A stretch of DNA of 64,000 nt from 67-14 sp020438345. Lineage in GTDB: Bacteria > Actinomycetota > Thermoleophilia > Solirubrobacterales > 70-9. Under the pieces are notes generated by a model. That model was not told the DNA's origin and did no database searches. It saw only the letters and a list, made by a program, of their open reading frames with translations. The stretch is taken from contig CALMSY010000022.1 of assembly GCA_937872475.1 (NCBI GenBank), forward strand, positions 62,001 through 126,000, written 5' to 3'. A program made the position numbers and the translations under genes. The first letter of the stretch is position 1. Each line of letters begins with the position of its first letter. This document shows positions 17,383-26,067 of this stretch, piece after piece.

Positions 17383-20168
17383 GCCCCCAGGACGCAACCC
17401 TCACCGCGCAGGCCGATACCGGACCAAGAGGGCTCGGCTCCAATGGCCTGTCCCTGAAGGAAATGCTGGAAGGGGCGGAGGCGGCATTCAGCGAGACGGG
17501 CCACTACGCGGGCCTCGAGCACCTCGCCCTGAAGGAGTCGGATCCGATCGGGTTCGAGAAACTCTTCAGCCGGGTTCGCGGGGGTCTGGTCTCGGCCCGG
17601 GAGACGGCCCTGAACATCTCGGCCTCGCCGATCGTGCGCGAACTCGGGGAGCTCTGCTTCGCGCTTTACACGCCGGACGGAGATTCGATCGCTCTTTCGA
17701 CCGGGATCATCGTTCATGTCCACACGATGTCGGAGGCGCTCAAGTTCTTCGTTCGAAACGACTGGGAATCGAATCCGGGGATCAGGCCGGGTGACATCTT
17801 CGCCAACAATGATCCGGTTATCGGCAATGTTCATCCGGCGGATGTCCAGACCTTCGTACCGATCTTCTGGGAGGGGGAGCTGGTCGCCTGGGCCGGCGGG
17901 GTGACCCATGTTGTCGATATCGGTGCCTCGACCCCGGGCGGGGTGCCGGTCGGCCCGACCTACCTGTTCGAGGATGGCATCGACCTTCACGGTGAACGGA
18001 TCGGCGAAGGTGACGAACTCGCGCAGGGCCACCTCGAGCGGATCAAGCGGATGAACCGGGCACCGATGTACTACCTGCTGGATGAGAAGACCCGGCTGGC
18101 CGGTTGCCACATGATCCGTGACTCGGTCGAAAGGCTGATCGCCGACGAGGGGGTGGAGCGGTTCAAGGCTTTCAGTCGGGAAGTGATCGAGGACACCCGG
18201 CGTTCCTTCAAGGCGACGGTCAGGAGGATGACCATCCCGGGCCGCTACCGCGCACCAGCCTGCTTTGACTGTGAGTTTGCCGAGAAGACATCACTGCCCG
18301 AGGTCGCCCGCCGCGACTTCGTGATGCACGGCTGTTACGAGATGCGCTTCGGCGAGGACGGCACGATGGAGGTTGACCTCGACGGCAGCTCCGCCTGGGG
18401 CTGGCATGCGATGAATGCCACCCCGGCGGGAATCCAGGGCATGACCTGGCTGGTCCTGACCCAGACCCTAATCTGCAATGACAAGGTCAACGACGGTGGC
18501 TACCTGGCCACCCGGGGAAACTACCCCGAGGGAACCTGGACCAACAAGGGCGATGCGCTTTGTTCGTCAAGCGTGCCATGGCCGCCACTTTTCGCCACTT
18601 TCACCGGCTACCTGCGGGGCCTTTCGAGGGCGCTTCAGGGCCGGGGTTTCATCGAGGAGATCCTCACCTCCTACCACGTGCCTTCCGCTTTCCAGGGCGG
18701 CGGAACCGACCAATATGGCAACAGTTCGGGGTTCGTTAACTTCGAACTGGCCGCCGGCGGCATGGGCGGCAAGTATGTCCTTGACGGTCTCGACTACGGT
18801 GCTGCTCCTTTCAATCCGGAAGGCGACCTCGGCGACTGCGAGATGTGGGAAATGCTCTCCCCTTTCATCTATCTCGGCCGGCAGGTCAAAGCCTCGACCG
18901 CGGGGATCGGCCGGCACCGTGGTGGCTCCGGCTTCGAGTCCCTGTTCATGACTCACAACACGCCGCATTACGAAGTCCAGACCCTGGGCATGCCGAAGAT
19001 GTTCAATTCTGCGGGAATCTTCGGCGGTTACCCGGCCTCGACCGTTTACGCCCATATCCTCAAGAACTCCGACCTGGCGGAAAGGGCCGCCCGGGGCGAG
19101 AGCTATCCGACCGGGGACGGCAGCTACGACGATCCGCAGCTGTTCTCGATTGCCGGGGATCGCACCTATCGCCAGGATGCCATGCGCACCCTGGAATCAG
19201 CCCGAAACGGTGACCTCTTCCTGATGACCTACAAGGGTGGTGGCGGGGTCGGAGATCCGCTGCTTCGGCCGGTCGAAGCGGTCGAGGAGGATGTAGCCGA
19301 AGGGCATCTACTCCCCGACTACGCCGAAGCGGCCTACGCGGTCTCGGACCGCGAGGCCCGTCGGCGGGAGCGGCTTGAACGCTCCTGCCCGACCGGCGAG
19401 TGGTGGCAGGGTCAGCGCGAGCGGATCCTGTCGGGAGAGTTGATCGAGCCGGTCCGGTCAATGTATGCCGAGTCAATGCGGCTCTCGCCCCGCTTCGCCG
19501 CCGAGTATCGCGGTTTCTGGGATCTCCCGGCCGACTTCGAGTTTGAAGCCGCCACTCCGACCGTCGCCGCCGCGGCCTCCGAACCGGGGCGTATCAACCC
19601 GGATGAGTCGGTCGAGAGCTTCCTCGCGGGCTCTGAGGTCTTCCGCCCTGACGGTGAAACCGAATCCCCGGCAAGTGCATCGGTCAGTCCCGAACTGCTC
19701 GAGGACATGCTTGAAGAGAAGCTTTCGCGCCGGGCTGTCAAGGAGATCCAGTCCGGGTTCAAGGACGACGGTCGTTTCGATGCCTGGCTGGCCGTGCTGC
19801 AAAAGCGGGCCGAATGGGATGACCCGATCGTCCTGCCACTGGGTGAGGGCCTCAATGTGGTCAAACGCGAGAGTGACGGCGAGTACATGATCAGGACCGA
19901 CGCCGGGGCCGACCTCTGCGGTTGGAAGGAGAACTGGAAGATGCACGCGGTCGTCTTCGTCCGGGACAGTGACGAATTGATGGGGGAGATCTACCCGAAA
20001 CTGGCTCACTCCGACCCCGACTGGATGGAACTCCGCGAGTTCTACTGCCCGCTGAGTGGTGCCCTTCTCGAAGTCGAAGCTTTGCCTCCCGGTTACCCGG
20101 TGGTCCATGACTTCCTGCCGGACCTGCCAGGCTTTTACCGCGGCTGGCTGGGCCGGGAGCTCCCTTGA
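17379..20168 (+). CDS. Acetone carboxylase alpha-gamma fusion (HyuB family plus AcxC domain)
   Basis: 929 aa, longer than the usual alpha subunit (about 775 aa). Residues about 1-720 match the HyuB/AcxB alpha subunit: H-Y-A-G-L, E-L-C-F-x-L-Y, I-I-V-H-V, N-N-D-P-V-I-G-N-V-H-P, G-G-V-T-H-V-V-D, A-G-C-H-M-I-R and L-G-R-Q-V-K-A-S. Residues about 721-768 are an Ala/Ser/Pro/Glu-rich linker. Residues about 769-929 match the separate gamma subunit AcxC (about 168 aa): W-D-D-P-I-V-L-P-L-G, C-G-W-K-E-N-W-K, V-R-D, P-V-V-H-D-F-L-P-D and F-Y-x-x-W-L-G. The gamma part keeps only C-G-W and Y-C-P where, as I recall, AcxC has a five-cysteine zinc site. Fusing both subunits fixes their 1:1 ratio. Ends the two-gene operon. 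Confidence 0.82.
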   Translation: MSPQDATLTAQADTGPRGLGSNGLSLKEMLEGAEAAFSETGHYAGLEHLALKESDPIGFEKLFSRVRGGLVSARETALNISASPIVRELGELCFALYTPDGDSIALSTGIIVHVHTMSEALKFFVRNDWESNPGIRPGDIFANNDPVIGNVHPADVQTFVPIFWEGELVAWAGGVTHVVDIGASTPGGVPVGPTYLFEDGIDLHGERIGEGDELAQGHLERIKRMNRAPMYYLLDEKTRLAGCHMIRDSVERLIADEGVERFKAFSREVIEDTRRSFKATVRRMTIPGRYRAPACFDCEFAEKTSLPEVARRDFVMHGCYEMRFGEDGTMEVDLDGSSAWGWHAMNATPAGIQGMTWLVLTQTLICNDKVNDGGYLATRGNYPEGTWTNKGDALCSSSVPWPPLFATFTGYLRGLSRALQGRGFIEEILTSYHVPSAFQGGGTDQYGNSSGFVNFELAAGGMGGKYVLDGLDYGAAPFNPEGDLGDCEMWEMLSPFIYLGRQVKASTAGIGRHRGGSGFESLFMTHNTPHYEVQTLGMPKMFNSAGIFGGYPASTVYAHILKNSDLAERAARGESYPTGDGSYDDPQLFSIAGDRTYRQDAMRTLESARNGDLFLMTYKGGGGVGDPLLRPVEAVEEDVAEGHLLPDYAEAAYAVSDREARRRERLERSCPTGEWWQGQRERILSGELIEPVRSMYAESMRLSPRFAAEYRGFWDLPADFEFEAATPTVAAAASEPGRINPDESVESFLAGSEVFRPDGETESPASASVSPELLEDMLEEKLSRRAVKEIQSGFKDDGRFDAWLAVLQKRAEWDDPIVLPLGEGLNVVKRESDGEYMIRTDAGADLCGWKENWKMHAVVFVRDSDELMGEIYPKLAHSDPDWMELREFYCPLSGALLEVEALPPGYPVVHDFLPDLPGFYRGWLGRELP

Positions 20169-20196
20169 TCAAACGGTACAGCGAGAAACCATCGCC

Positions 20197-21312
20197 TCAG
20201 GTAGGACGGATCACCTCAAGTACGGCATCGATCGCGGCCCGTTCGGCGTTGCCGAGGGCTTCCGGAACATCCTGCTCCATCGGGTCGCCGTCCAGCGAGG
20301 GTGAAAGCCCGGCGATCGCCTCAATCACCGCGAGGGTGCAGAACGGCATGTGGTTGAGGCTGTAGCCGCCTTCCTGGAAAACGACCAGCCGCCCCTCGCA
20401 GAGTTCTTCAGCCAGTTCCCGCACCCCGGTGGCGAGTCGCCGGAACCCCTCGGTCGTCACGCTCATTCGCCCCAGAGGGTCACCGGCCGCCGGATCCTGC
20501 CCGGCCGAAACCAGAATCAGGCCTGGCTTTAAATCACGGATTGCCGGAGTGACAACCCGCTCGAATGCGGCGGCATATCCGGCATCGCCAGTGCCGGCCG
20601 GCAGCGGAATGTTCACGGTCAAACCCTCACCGGGACCGTTCCCGGTCTGTTCGGCCCGGCCGTAGCCGACCGGATAAAGGCCATCCTGGTGGATCGAGAT
20701 GAAAAGTACCGAGGGATCGTCGTAGAAGATGTCGTGGGTACCGTTGCCATGGTGGACATCCCAGTCGAGAATTGCCACCTTCTCGATACCGCGCTGCTGG
20801 GCGTGCCTGGCGGCAATCGCGACCGGGTTGAAAAGGCAAAAACCCATCGCAGTATCGGCCGAAGAGTGATGGCCGGGGGGTCGAAGGCAGGCGTAGGCGT
20901 TGTCGAGCTCACCATCGATCACTGCGTCCACGCAGGCGAGGGTTCCGCCGACCGAGAGCAGGGTGGCTTCCCAGCTTCCCTCGCCGGCCCGGGCGTCAGG
21001 GCCGACCCAACTCAGCCCGGACCTGGCCCCTTCACGGAGGGCTTCAATCATCCCGGCCGGGTGAACGAGTCCGAGCTCGGCTTCGGTGGCTTCCCGCGCC
21101 GGGACCGGCCTCAGTTTCGCCATGGTCCCGGAACCCTCCAGTACTGCGATCACGCGCTCCACCCGTTCCGGACGTTCGACATGCGGCACGTCAATCCATT
21201 CCCGGGCCTGCTCATCGAGAATCATCGAACCGTTGTCATGTGCGAGACAGCGGTCGTCATGGCAGAAACCGGTTCGCCGGGGCTTCTCATTGTCTGTTTC
21301 GGGTGAGGTCAA
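20197..21312 (-). CDS. Histone-deacetylase-like amidohydrolase
   Basis: About 371-aa zinc amidohydrolase of the arginase/deacetylase superfamily (AcuC/HDAC class). Landmarks are H-D-D-R-C-L-x-H-D near the N-terminus, H-V-E-R-P-E-R, R-P-P-G-H-H-S, the metal-binding D-W-D-V-H-H-G-N-G-T, and Q-D-P-A-A-G-D-P-L-G near the second metal Asp. Bacterial members remove acetyl groups from proteins, polyamines or small amides. The TTG at 21312 is chosen because the family's conserved N-terminal G-F-x-x-D-x-R segment starts 12 codons later and the upstream gene ends at 21315; no good ribosome-binding site supports it. It is the last gene of a five-gene minus-strand run. Confidence 0.85.
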   Translation of the reverse strand: MTSPETDNEKPRRTGFCHDDRCLAHDNGSMILDEQAREWIDVPHVERPERVERVIAVLEGSGTMAKLRPVPAREATEAELGLVHPAGMIEALREGARSGLSWVGPDARAGEGSWEATLLSVGGTLACVDAVIDGELDNAYACLRPPGHHSSADTAMGFCLFNPVAIAARHAQQRGIEKVAILDWDVHHGNGTHDIFYDDPSVLFISIHQDGLYPVGYGRAEQTGNGPGEGLTVNIPLPAGTGDAGYAAAFERVVTPAIRDLKPGLILVSAGQDPAAGDPLGRMSVTTEGFRRLATGVRELAEELCEGRLVVFQEGGYSLNHMPFCTLAVIEAIAGLSPSLDGDPMEQDVPEALGNAERAAIDAVLEVIRPT

Positions 21313-21314
21313 CG

Positions 21315-22367
21315 TCAGGGTCGGCGTGCGTGAAGGTAGGCGTAGCCCAGGTAGCGCGGATCCCTCAGCTTGTTCTTCATGGTCCGCAGCGAGACCGGAT
21401 AATTGTGGGGATTGTACCGGTCCTCCAGACCACCGAAGCCACGGTAGTAGACGTACATCCTGACCCGGGGGCGGTTGTTCATCCAGGCGAAGATCTGACG
21501 GACAAAGACATAGTTGTCCGAACCCGCGACACCCCATTCGGTGAGGGTCAGCGGCTTGTTTCGCCAAGGCTTTGCGGTGGCGAACTTGTTCAGGTCACGC
21601 CAGTGCGGATAGTCGGAATAGAAGTCGACCCCGGCCCAGTCAACGTAACGGGAACCGGGCCAGTAGTTCCCCGGCCAGTTCCCCCTCGCCCGGGGTGATC
21701 CGGCCGGCAAGGCGCTCCAGATGATCGAAACAGGTGCGGCCGGTACGGTCGAAGGACGAACCGCACTGCCCCAGTTGACCTTCCTCATCCGCAGGTTGTT
21801 CAGGTGCCTGTCCATGCGGTTGCTCGACATGCCGCCTCTGGTGATCACCGCGATTCGCTGAAAAGCCTTCCGGTACCAGTAGGTGGTGTGGGAACCGCCC
21901 CGTTGCCTGCCGCTACAGGTGACCGCCGAATAGACGTTCAGACAACGATTCGGTTCACCGAGTGGCCGCACGAAAGCACGCTGGTTCTTTTCAGCGAAGA
22001 AACGGTTGATCTCGATCAGGTAAGCGTCGCCGTAACCGCGGGCGATGTCCTGCGGGGTGATCAGCTCCTGCAGGGTTTCATCGTCAGCGGTCGAGATGTG
22101 AAGCATCGGCATCACTTCGGCGGCTTGCCACCGACGGTAGGCGAGATCGAGCCCGTTGCCCCAGGGGTGGAAAGTCTGCAGAACCGCCGGATGCTTGCCG
22201 ACCGCATCGGCAAAATCGAGAAAACCCTCCATGGTGCCGTTGTCGCTCACTCCGGTCAGCTTCTTGCCGGCGTTCGGGCCAAAAATGTTTCCGGCATGAG
22301 CGGGAGCGGCCAGCACCAGGCAGGCGAAAAATGCGAGAAGGATCAGCCGGTTGACTACGTGCCTCAC
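21315..22367 (-). CDS. Secreted GH26-like glycosidase
   Basis: 350-aa protein with a signal peptide (hydrophobic 8-22, A-H-A cleavage at about 23-25). The TIM-barrel pattern resembles GH26 (beta-mannanase-type): R-P-L-G-E-P-N with candidate acid/base E138, Y-W-P-G-S-R-Y-V-D-W-A-G-V-D-F-Y at 235-250, and L-T-L-T-E-W-G with candidate nucleophile E277. Such enzymes are secreted and cut beta-linked polysaccharides; the substrate is unknown. A paralogue with the same layout lies at 35158-36231. GTG start. It lies 40 bases after the phosphoesterase gene on the same strand. Confidence 0.75.
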   Translation of the reverse strand: MRHVVNRLILLAFFACLVLAAPAHAGNIFGPNAGKKLTGVSDNGTMEGFLDFADAVGKHPAVLQTFHPWGNGLDLAYRRWQAAEVMPMLHISTADDETLQELITPQDIARGYGDAYLIEINRFFAEKNQRAFVRPLGEPNRCLNVYSAVTCSGRQRGGSHTTYWYRKAFQRIAVITRGGMSSNRMDRHLNNLRMRKVNWGSAVRPSTVPAAPVSIIWSALPAGSPRARGNWPGNYWPGSRYVDWAGVDFYSDYPHWRDLNKFATAKPWRNKPLTLTEWGVAGSDNYVFVRQIFAWMNNRPRVRMYVYYRGFGGLEDRYNPHNYPVSLRTMKNKLRDPRYLGYAYLHARRP

Positions 22368-22407
22368 TATTCCCGGAACATAGCCCGGCCCCTAACGTTT
22401 CGGTCTG

Positions 22408-23919
22408 TCACTCTTCGACCGTCCCTGTTGGAATCACCGCCGAGCAGCGGTCCTCCCCGGGACAAAGCGATCCGATCGCCACCCGGGTTGCCCTGCCAGC
22501 CCCGGAGAAAGGCTCGACCGAGATCAACTCGACGGAACGGAGTGACCCGTCATCCTCGAACCTGAGGTGTGCGAGCCCAACCTCCTGGTCACCGGCATCG
22601 AAGGCCCCGCCGGCGCCTATCGAACCGGGATTGACGACGACGGTCGCTCCGATTTTCTCCAACTCCTGCTTGTGGCTGTGTCCGGTCGCGATGGTCAGTG
22701 GCTCGGCGTAGTCCGCTTCGGCGAGGGCTTGTGCGAAGAGCACTGCCAGCGAGTGCTGGTGGATCATGAGCACGTCTGGCTTCTCGGCCAGCGAGTCGAA
22801 CCAGCGCAACGATTCCGCGATCCAGCGGGAAGTGACGGCGCCCGGGTCGTCGAGGTCATCGAAGGTGACGGCACGATCACCCAGCGGACTGTCGCCGCCG
22901 TACTCGAGCGGGTCCGCCTGGCCCGCAACTTTCACACCCCTGACATCGATCACGGGCGGAGGCCGAAACTCGCCGTCGGGCAGGAGCCGCCCCTTCCGGT
23001 CGAGCACAGTGACGCCTTCCGCGGCGAGGCGGCGCATCAGGCCAGCCGAGTCGTGGTTGCCCGACACGGCCACGACCCGACGGCCGAGCGCCGCGACTCT
23101 GGGCGCGAGAACGGCGGATTCGGCAGCACTTCCCCGCTGCCCGAAATCACCCGTGATCAGAACCGGCTCATTGCCGATGAGTCGGGACACCGGCCGGATA
23201 ACTAGCGGGTTGGCGTGGAGATCCGATCCGAGGTACAGCTCCTTCCCGTCGGCTTTCCGGCCTTCACCGGTGGCCAACACAGCGCCGAGGCTGCGAACGA
23301 TGTTCTCGAATTCGTTTCCGTAGGGACTTTCGACGTCGGCCCGGTCGATCACCTCGAGGATTCGCTGAAGCTCGCCGCCTGAGGCAAAGAAGGTCGGATT
23401 CTCGAAAGAGCTTCGCTCCAGGGAAGACCTGGCGACCAGGCCCGTAACTACGGAGGCGACTAGCAAGACGACAATTCCGACGACCGGAAGCGCCCAGCGA
23501 GGGCGTAATGGTCTCAGCAGGAGCCAGGCCAGAAAAAGAAGCAGGATCGCTACGGCCACGGTCCAGGTCGCCGCCCTGAGAGCGGCTCTCATAGCGCCTT
23601 CGCGGAGTTGGCGCAAGGTAAGGTCGATGACGTCCTGATCACCCTCGGCTGCCCGGAGCAGGGCGTCGCGATTCAGGGTCCTGAGTTCGGTTCTCGCCCG
23701 GAACGGCACCGGCGGACCCTCGAACCGCAGGCCCCAGTCGGCGACCGGGACGTACCCTTCGATTCCCCCGTCAAGCGAAGGCTTGAGGTCGAGAGATACC
23801 CGGCCGAACTCGGTTGAAACTTCGCTGGTCCCGGCCAGCCGCGGTCCGAGTACGGCCGAAACGGCCACGATCGCGCAGCTCAGGAAGAAAATGCCGGCCC
23901 ATTTGAGCGTTACGCCCAT
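22408..23919 (-). CDS. Membrane-anchored metallophosphoesterase
   Basis: About 503 aa with an N-terminal membrane helix (about 8-26) and two more hydrophobic helices around 120-165, then a calcineurin-like phosphoesterase domain. Metal-site motifs are G-S-D-L-H-A-N, G-D-F-G-Q-R-G, G-N-H-D and G-H-S-H, in the normal order D-x-H, GDxxxRG, GNHD, GHxH. The catalytic domain follows the helices and therefore could face either side. The start is taken at ATG 23919; a TTG two codons upstream (23925) is possible. Function is predicted phosphodiesterase; substrate unknown. It belongs to the minus-strand run 25618-20197. Confidence 0.82.
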   Translation of the reverse strand: MGVTLKWAGIFFLSCAIVAVSAVLGPRLAGTSEVSTEFGRVSLDLKPSLDGGIEGYVPVADWGLRFEGPPVPFRARTELRTLNRDALLRAAEGDQDVIDLTLRQLREGAMRAALRAATWTVAVAILLLFLAWLLLRPLRPRWALPVVGIVVLLVASVVTGLVARSSLERSSFENPTFFASGGELQRILEVIDRADVESPYGNEFENIVRSLGAVLATGEGRKADGKELYLGSDLHANPLVIRPVSRLIGNEPVLITGDFGQRGSAAESAVLAPRVAALGRRVVAVSGNHDSAGLMRRLAAEGVTVLDRKGRLLPDGEFRPPPVIDVRGVKVAGQADPLEYGGDSPLGDRAVTFDDLDDPGAVTSRWIAESLRWFDSLAEKPDVLMIHQHSLAVLFAQALAEADYAEPLTIATGHSHKQELEKIGATVVVNPGSIGAGGAFDAGDQEVGLAHLRFEDDGSLRSVELISVEPFSGAGRATRVAIGSLCPGEDRCSAVIPTGTVEE

Positions 23920-23993
23920 GCTCAATCAGTAACAGGCCGGAGACTTCGGCCCGCTTCGGGGCTTCGAGTTCCACAACCGAAGGGACCCCGGCG

Positions 23994-24686
23994 CTACCGT
24001 CCGCGTTTACGGCCGACGTAGGTGAGTGACTCCCAGCTGGGGGCGAGATCGTTTGTGCGTACGCCGATCACGTCGACTCCACAGCGATCGAGAATCCGCT
24101 CAACATCGCACCGAGATGTGCCATGCATCTCCATCACGGCTTCGCGCTTCATCCGGCCCCCGATCCGGCGGGCTGATCGTCCGACCGTGCCCCGAAGCCG
24201 GAGCATCGCGGTTGTCCGCCGGGTCGGAAGCTGAAAGAAAATGATGCCGCCCGGCGATGTGACCCGGCAGAACTCGGCGATATAGCGTTTCGCGAATACC
24301 TGTCGCATGTGCTGGAGACAGATCAGCGAGAGAACCAGTCCGAAGTCGCCATCGGCGAAGAGAACTAGATCCGCCGCATCGTTGACCTGGTACCCGACCC
24401 GTTCCTGATCGGGGCCGAGGCGTTTCGCCGCTCTTGCCCGGGCATTGCGGACCATCGATTCCGAGATGTCGATGCCCTCGACCCTGGCGAATGCTCCTGC
24501 CAGGGCAAGGCTGAGTCGTCCCACACCGCAGCCGAAGTCAAGCACCCGATTGGGTGTGCCGGGAACGGGAAGCCTCTCGACGCCCGCTCGTCGAGCTTCG
24601 TCGAACACCCAGTTGATCGTCTCCACACCCGAGTGGAAAAACTCATCCTCGTCCCACTCCCGTCTGACGGTCTGTACCGCCCACAA
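23994..24686 (-). CDS. Class I SAM-dependent methyltransferase
   Basis: 230-aa Rossmann methyltransferase. SAM-binding motif I is V-L-D-F-G-C-G-V-G-R-L-S at about 48-59, motif II E-G-I-D-I-S-E-S-M, and motif IV region F-G-L-V-L-S-L-I-C-L-Q-H. The C-terminal region is Arg-rich. Methyl acceptor unknown. The start is uncertain: in-frame codons before TTG 24686 encode W-E-R-F-G-D-E-R-P-L-W, resembling the N-terminus of related methyltransferases, but offer only CTG as start, with AAGGAG directly before it. The gene is 50 bases after the NAD-binding protein gene on the same strand. Confidence 0.82.
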   Translation of the reverse strand: MWAVQTVRREWDEDEFFHSGVETINWVFDEARRAGVERLPVPGTPNRVLDFGCGVGRLSLALAGAFARVEGIDISESMVRNARARAAKRLGPDQERVGYQVNDAADLVLFADGDFGLVLSLICLQHMRQVFAKRYIAEFCRVTSPGGIIFFQLPTRRTTAMLRLRGTVGRSARRIGGRMKREAVMEMHGTSRCDVERILDRCGVDVIGVRTNDLAPSWESLTYVGRKRGR

Positions 24687-24736
24687 CGGCCGCTCATCAC
24701 CAAACCGTTCCCAGTTCTGCTTCAGCTCCTTGATGG

Positions 24737-25618
24737 TCAGGACAGGACCTTCCGCATCGATTCGGGAGTCACTCCCAGCCTTTCCAGGTCAGCGGTGCCT
24801 CGGGAGCTGAGCATGGTGACCCTCATCAGTTCAGCTTCCTGCCAGGTTGCGAATGCGTTCTCACCGACCAGGCGGTGGATAGCCGAGAGGCCGAGGTGGA
24901 CCAGCTGGAGCGGGATCCTGACCACCGGTCGAGGCCTTCCGGAAAGTTGACCGACCAGCTCCGACATGCCGGCGTAGGTCATCGTCTCCGGGCCGGCGAG
25001 CTCGTAAAGGTGATCACCCGGACCGTCCGCCTTGAGTGATTGTTCGACCGCGCGAGCTACGTCGTCGGCCCAGACCGGCTGGTAGCGGGACTTGCCGTTA
25101 CCAGAGACGGGTATGGCCGGCAGAAACGAAAACCGGCGGAGCAGGGTGATCCAGGGATCGGAATGGTCGAACACGATCGACGGGCGGAAGATCGTCGAGT
25201 CCAGATGCGAGTTGGCGACAGCCTGTTCAGCAACCCACTTCGCCCTGAAGAACCGGGTGCGTTGAACCGCGGAGGCGTTGAGGGCGCTGAAGAAGACGAA
25301 CCGGTTGACTCCGTTGCGCTCGGCCGCCTCAAGCAGGCGGACCGTGGCGAGACCGTTCAGCTCCTCTACCCGGTACGGGGGTTGATCACGGATCGAGGCC
25401 GCGAGATGGATCACCGTGTCGACGCCGCGCATTGCCTGTCGCAGCATGTAAGGATCCGAGAGTTCCCGCAGGTCGCCCATCGTGATCTGGACGTCGACCC
25501 TGTGGGAGCCCAGCTTTCGTGGTTCGCGAACCAGGCACCTGATCGGGTGCCCGTCTTCGAGTAGACGGGGCAGAAGTCTCGAACCGATAGATCCGGTGGA
25601 GCCAGTAAGAAGGATCAC
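24737..25618 (-). CDS. NAD(P)-binding atypical SDR (NmrA/NDUFA9-like)
   Basis: 293-aa protein of the extended/atypical short-chain dehydrogenase class. The N-terminal nucleotide loop is L-L-T-G-S-T-G-S-I-G-S at 3-13. C-L-V-R, G-D-L-R, V-I-H-L-A-A and F-F-S-A-L-N follow in the usual Rossmann order; the Y-x-x-x-K pair is replaced by R-F-F-R-A-K. This matches complex-I NDUFA9-type proteins, which bind NADPH without clear enzymatic activity. GTG 25618 is chosen because it directly precedes the nucleotide-binding strand and has a TAGACT -10 box seven bases upstream. Confidence 0.82.
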   Translation of the reverse strand: MILLTGSTGSIGSRLLPRLLEDGHPIRCLVREPRKLGSHRVDVQITMGDLRELSDPYMLRQAMRGVDTVIHLAASIRDQPPYRVEELNGLATVRLLEAAERNGVNRFVFFSALNASAVQRTRFFRAKWVAEQAVANSHLDSTIFRPSIVFDHSDPWITLLRRFSFLPAIPVSGNGKSRYQPVWADDVARAVEQSLKADGPGDHLYELAGPETMTYAGMSELVGQLSGRPRPVVRIPLQLVHLGLSAIHRLVGENAFATWQEAELMRVTMLSSRGTADLERLGVTPESMRKVLS

Positions 25619-25625
25619 GGGCAGC

Positions 25626-25631
25626 AGTCTA
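25626..25631 (-). promoter_or_regulatory. -10 box of the NmrA-like gene (leaderless)
   Basis: TAGACT on the minus strand ends seven bases before GTG 25618. No ribosome-binding site lies between, consistent with a leaderless mRNA for the whole minus-strand run 25618-20197. Confidence 0.5.
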
Positions 25632-25715
25632 GAGGCGCGGCAACACATGCAATTCCAGTGCGCTGACGGTGACCTTCTCTGACCGGCGAGGGGGAGGTCC
25701 TGTGGGCCCAATGTC

Positions 25716-25721
25716 TAATAT
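25716..25721 (+). promoter_or_regulatory. -10 box of fdxA (leaderless)
   Basis: TAATAT ends seven bases before ATG 25729. The GGAGG between them is only two bases from the ATG, too close to work as a Shine-Dalgarno, which favours a leaderless start. No convincing -35. Confidence 0.5.
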
Positions 25722-25728
25722 GGAGGCC

Positions 25729-25992
25729 ATGAGTTACGTCATCGCAGAGCCATGCATCGGTCAGAAGGACAACTCCTGCGTGGAGGTCTGTCCGGTCGAC
25801 TGCATTCATCCGACTCCGGACGAGCCCGGCTACGACAAGGTCGACATGCTCTACATCGATCCGGATGAGTGCATCGATTGCGATGCCTGCGTCGAAGCCT
25901 GCCCGGTGGATGCCTGCTTCGCCGAGGATCAGCTGCCAGCCGAATGGGCGCACTTCACCGAGAAGAACGCCGCCTACTTCCAGAGCAACTGA
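25729..25992 (+). CDS. fdxA: 7Fe ferredoxin (3Fe-4S/4Fe-4S)
   Basis: 87-aa electron carrier. Starts S-Y-V-I-A-E-P-C-I as in FdxA. Cysteines C9, C17, C21, C25 and C48, C51, C54, C58, C63 give the two-cluster pattern, with the C-x7-C spacing of the 3Fe-4S site first. A 12-residue insertion (about 27-39) separates the clusters. FdxA-type ferredoxins donate electrons to P450s and other oxidoreductases. ATG 25729 is preferred over in-frame ATGs at 25711 and 25720 by homology and by the -10 spacing. A hairpin follows immediately, so it is monocistronic. Confidence 0.92.
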   Translation: MSYVIAEPCIGQKDNSCVEVCPVDCIHPTPDEPGYDKVDMLYIDPDECIDCDACVEACPVDACFAEDQLPAEWAHFTEKNAAYFQSN

Positions 25993-25993
25993 C

Positions 25994-26017
25994 TCGTCGC
26001 ACCATCCGGTGCGACGA
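25994..26017 (+). terminator. Hairpin after fdxA
   Basis: Ten-base perfect stem TCGTCGCACC / GGTGCGACGA with an ATCC loop, starting two bases after the fdxA stop. No T-run follows, so termination strength is uncertain. Confidence 0.65.
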
Positions 26018-26067
26018 CCTGACTCCTGGCCTTCAGCTGCCGGGGCCTGACAACAGTTCCCCGGTTC

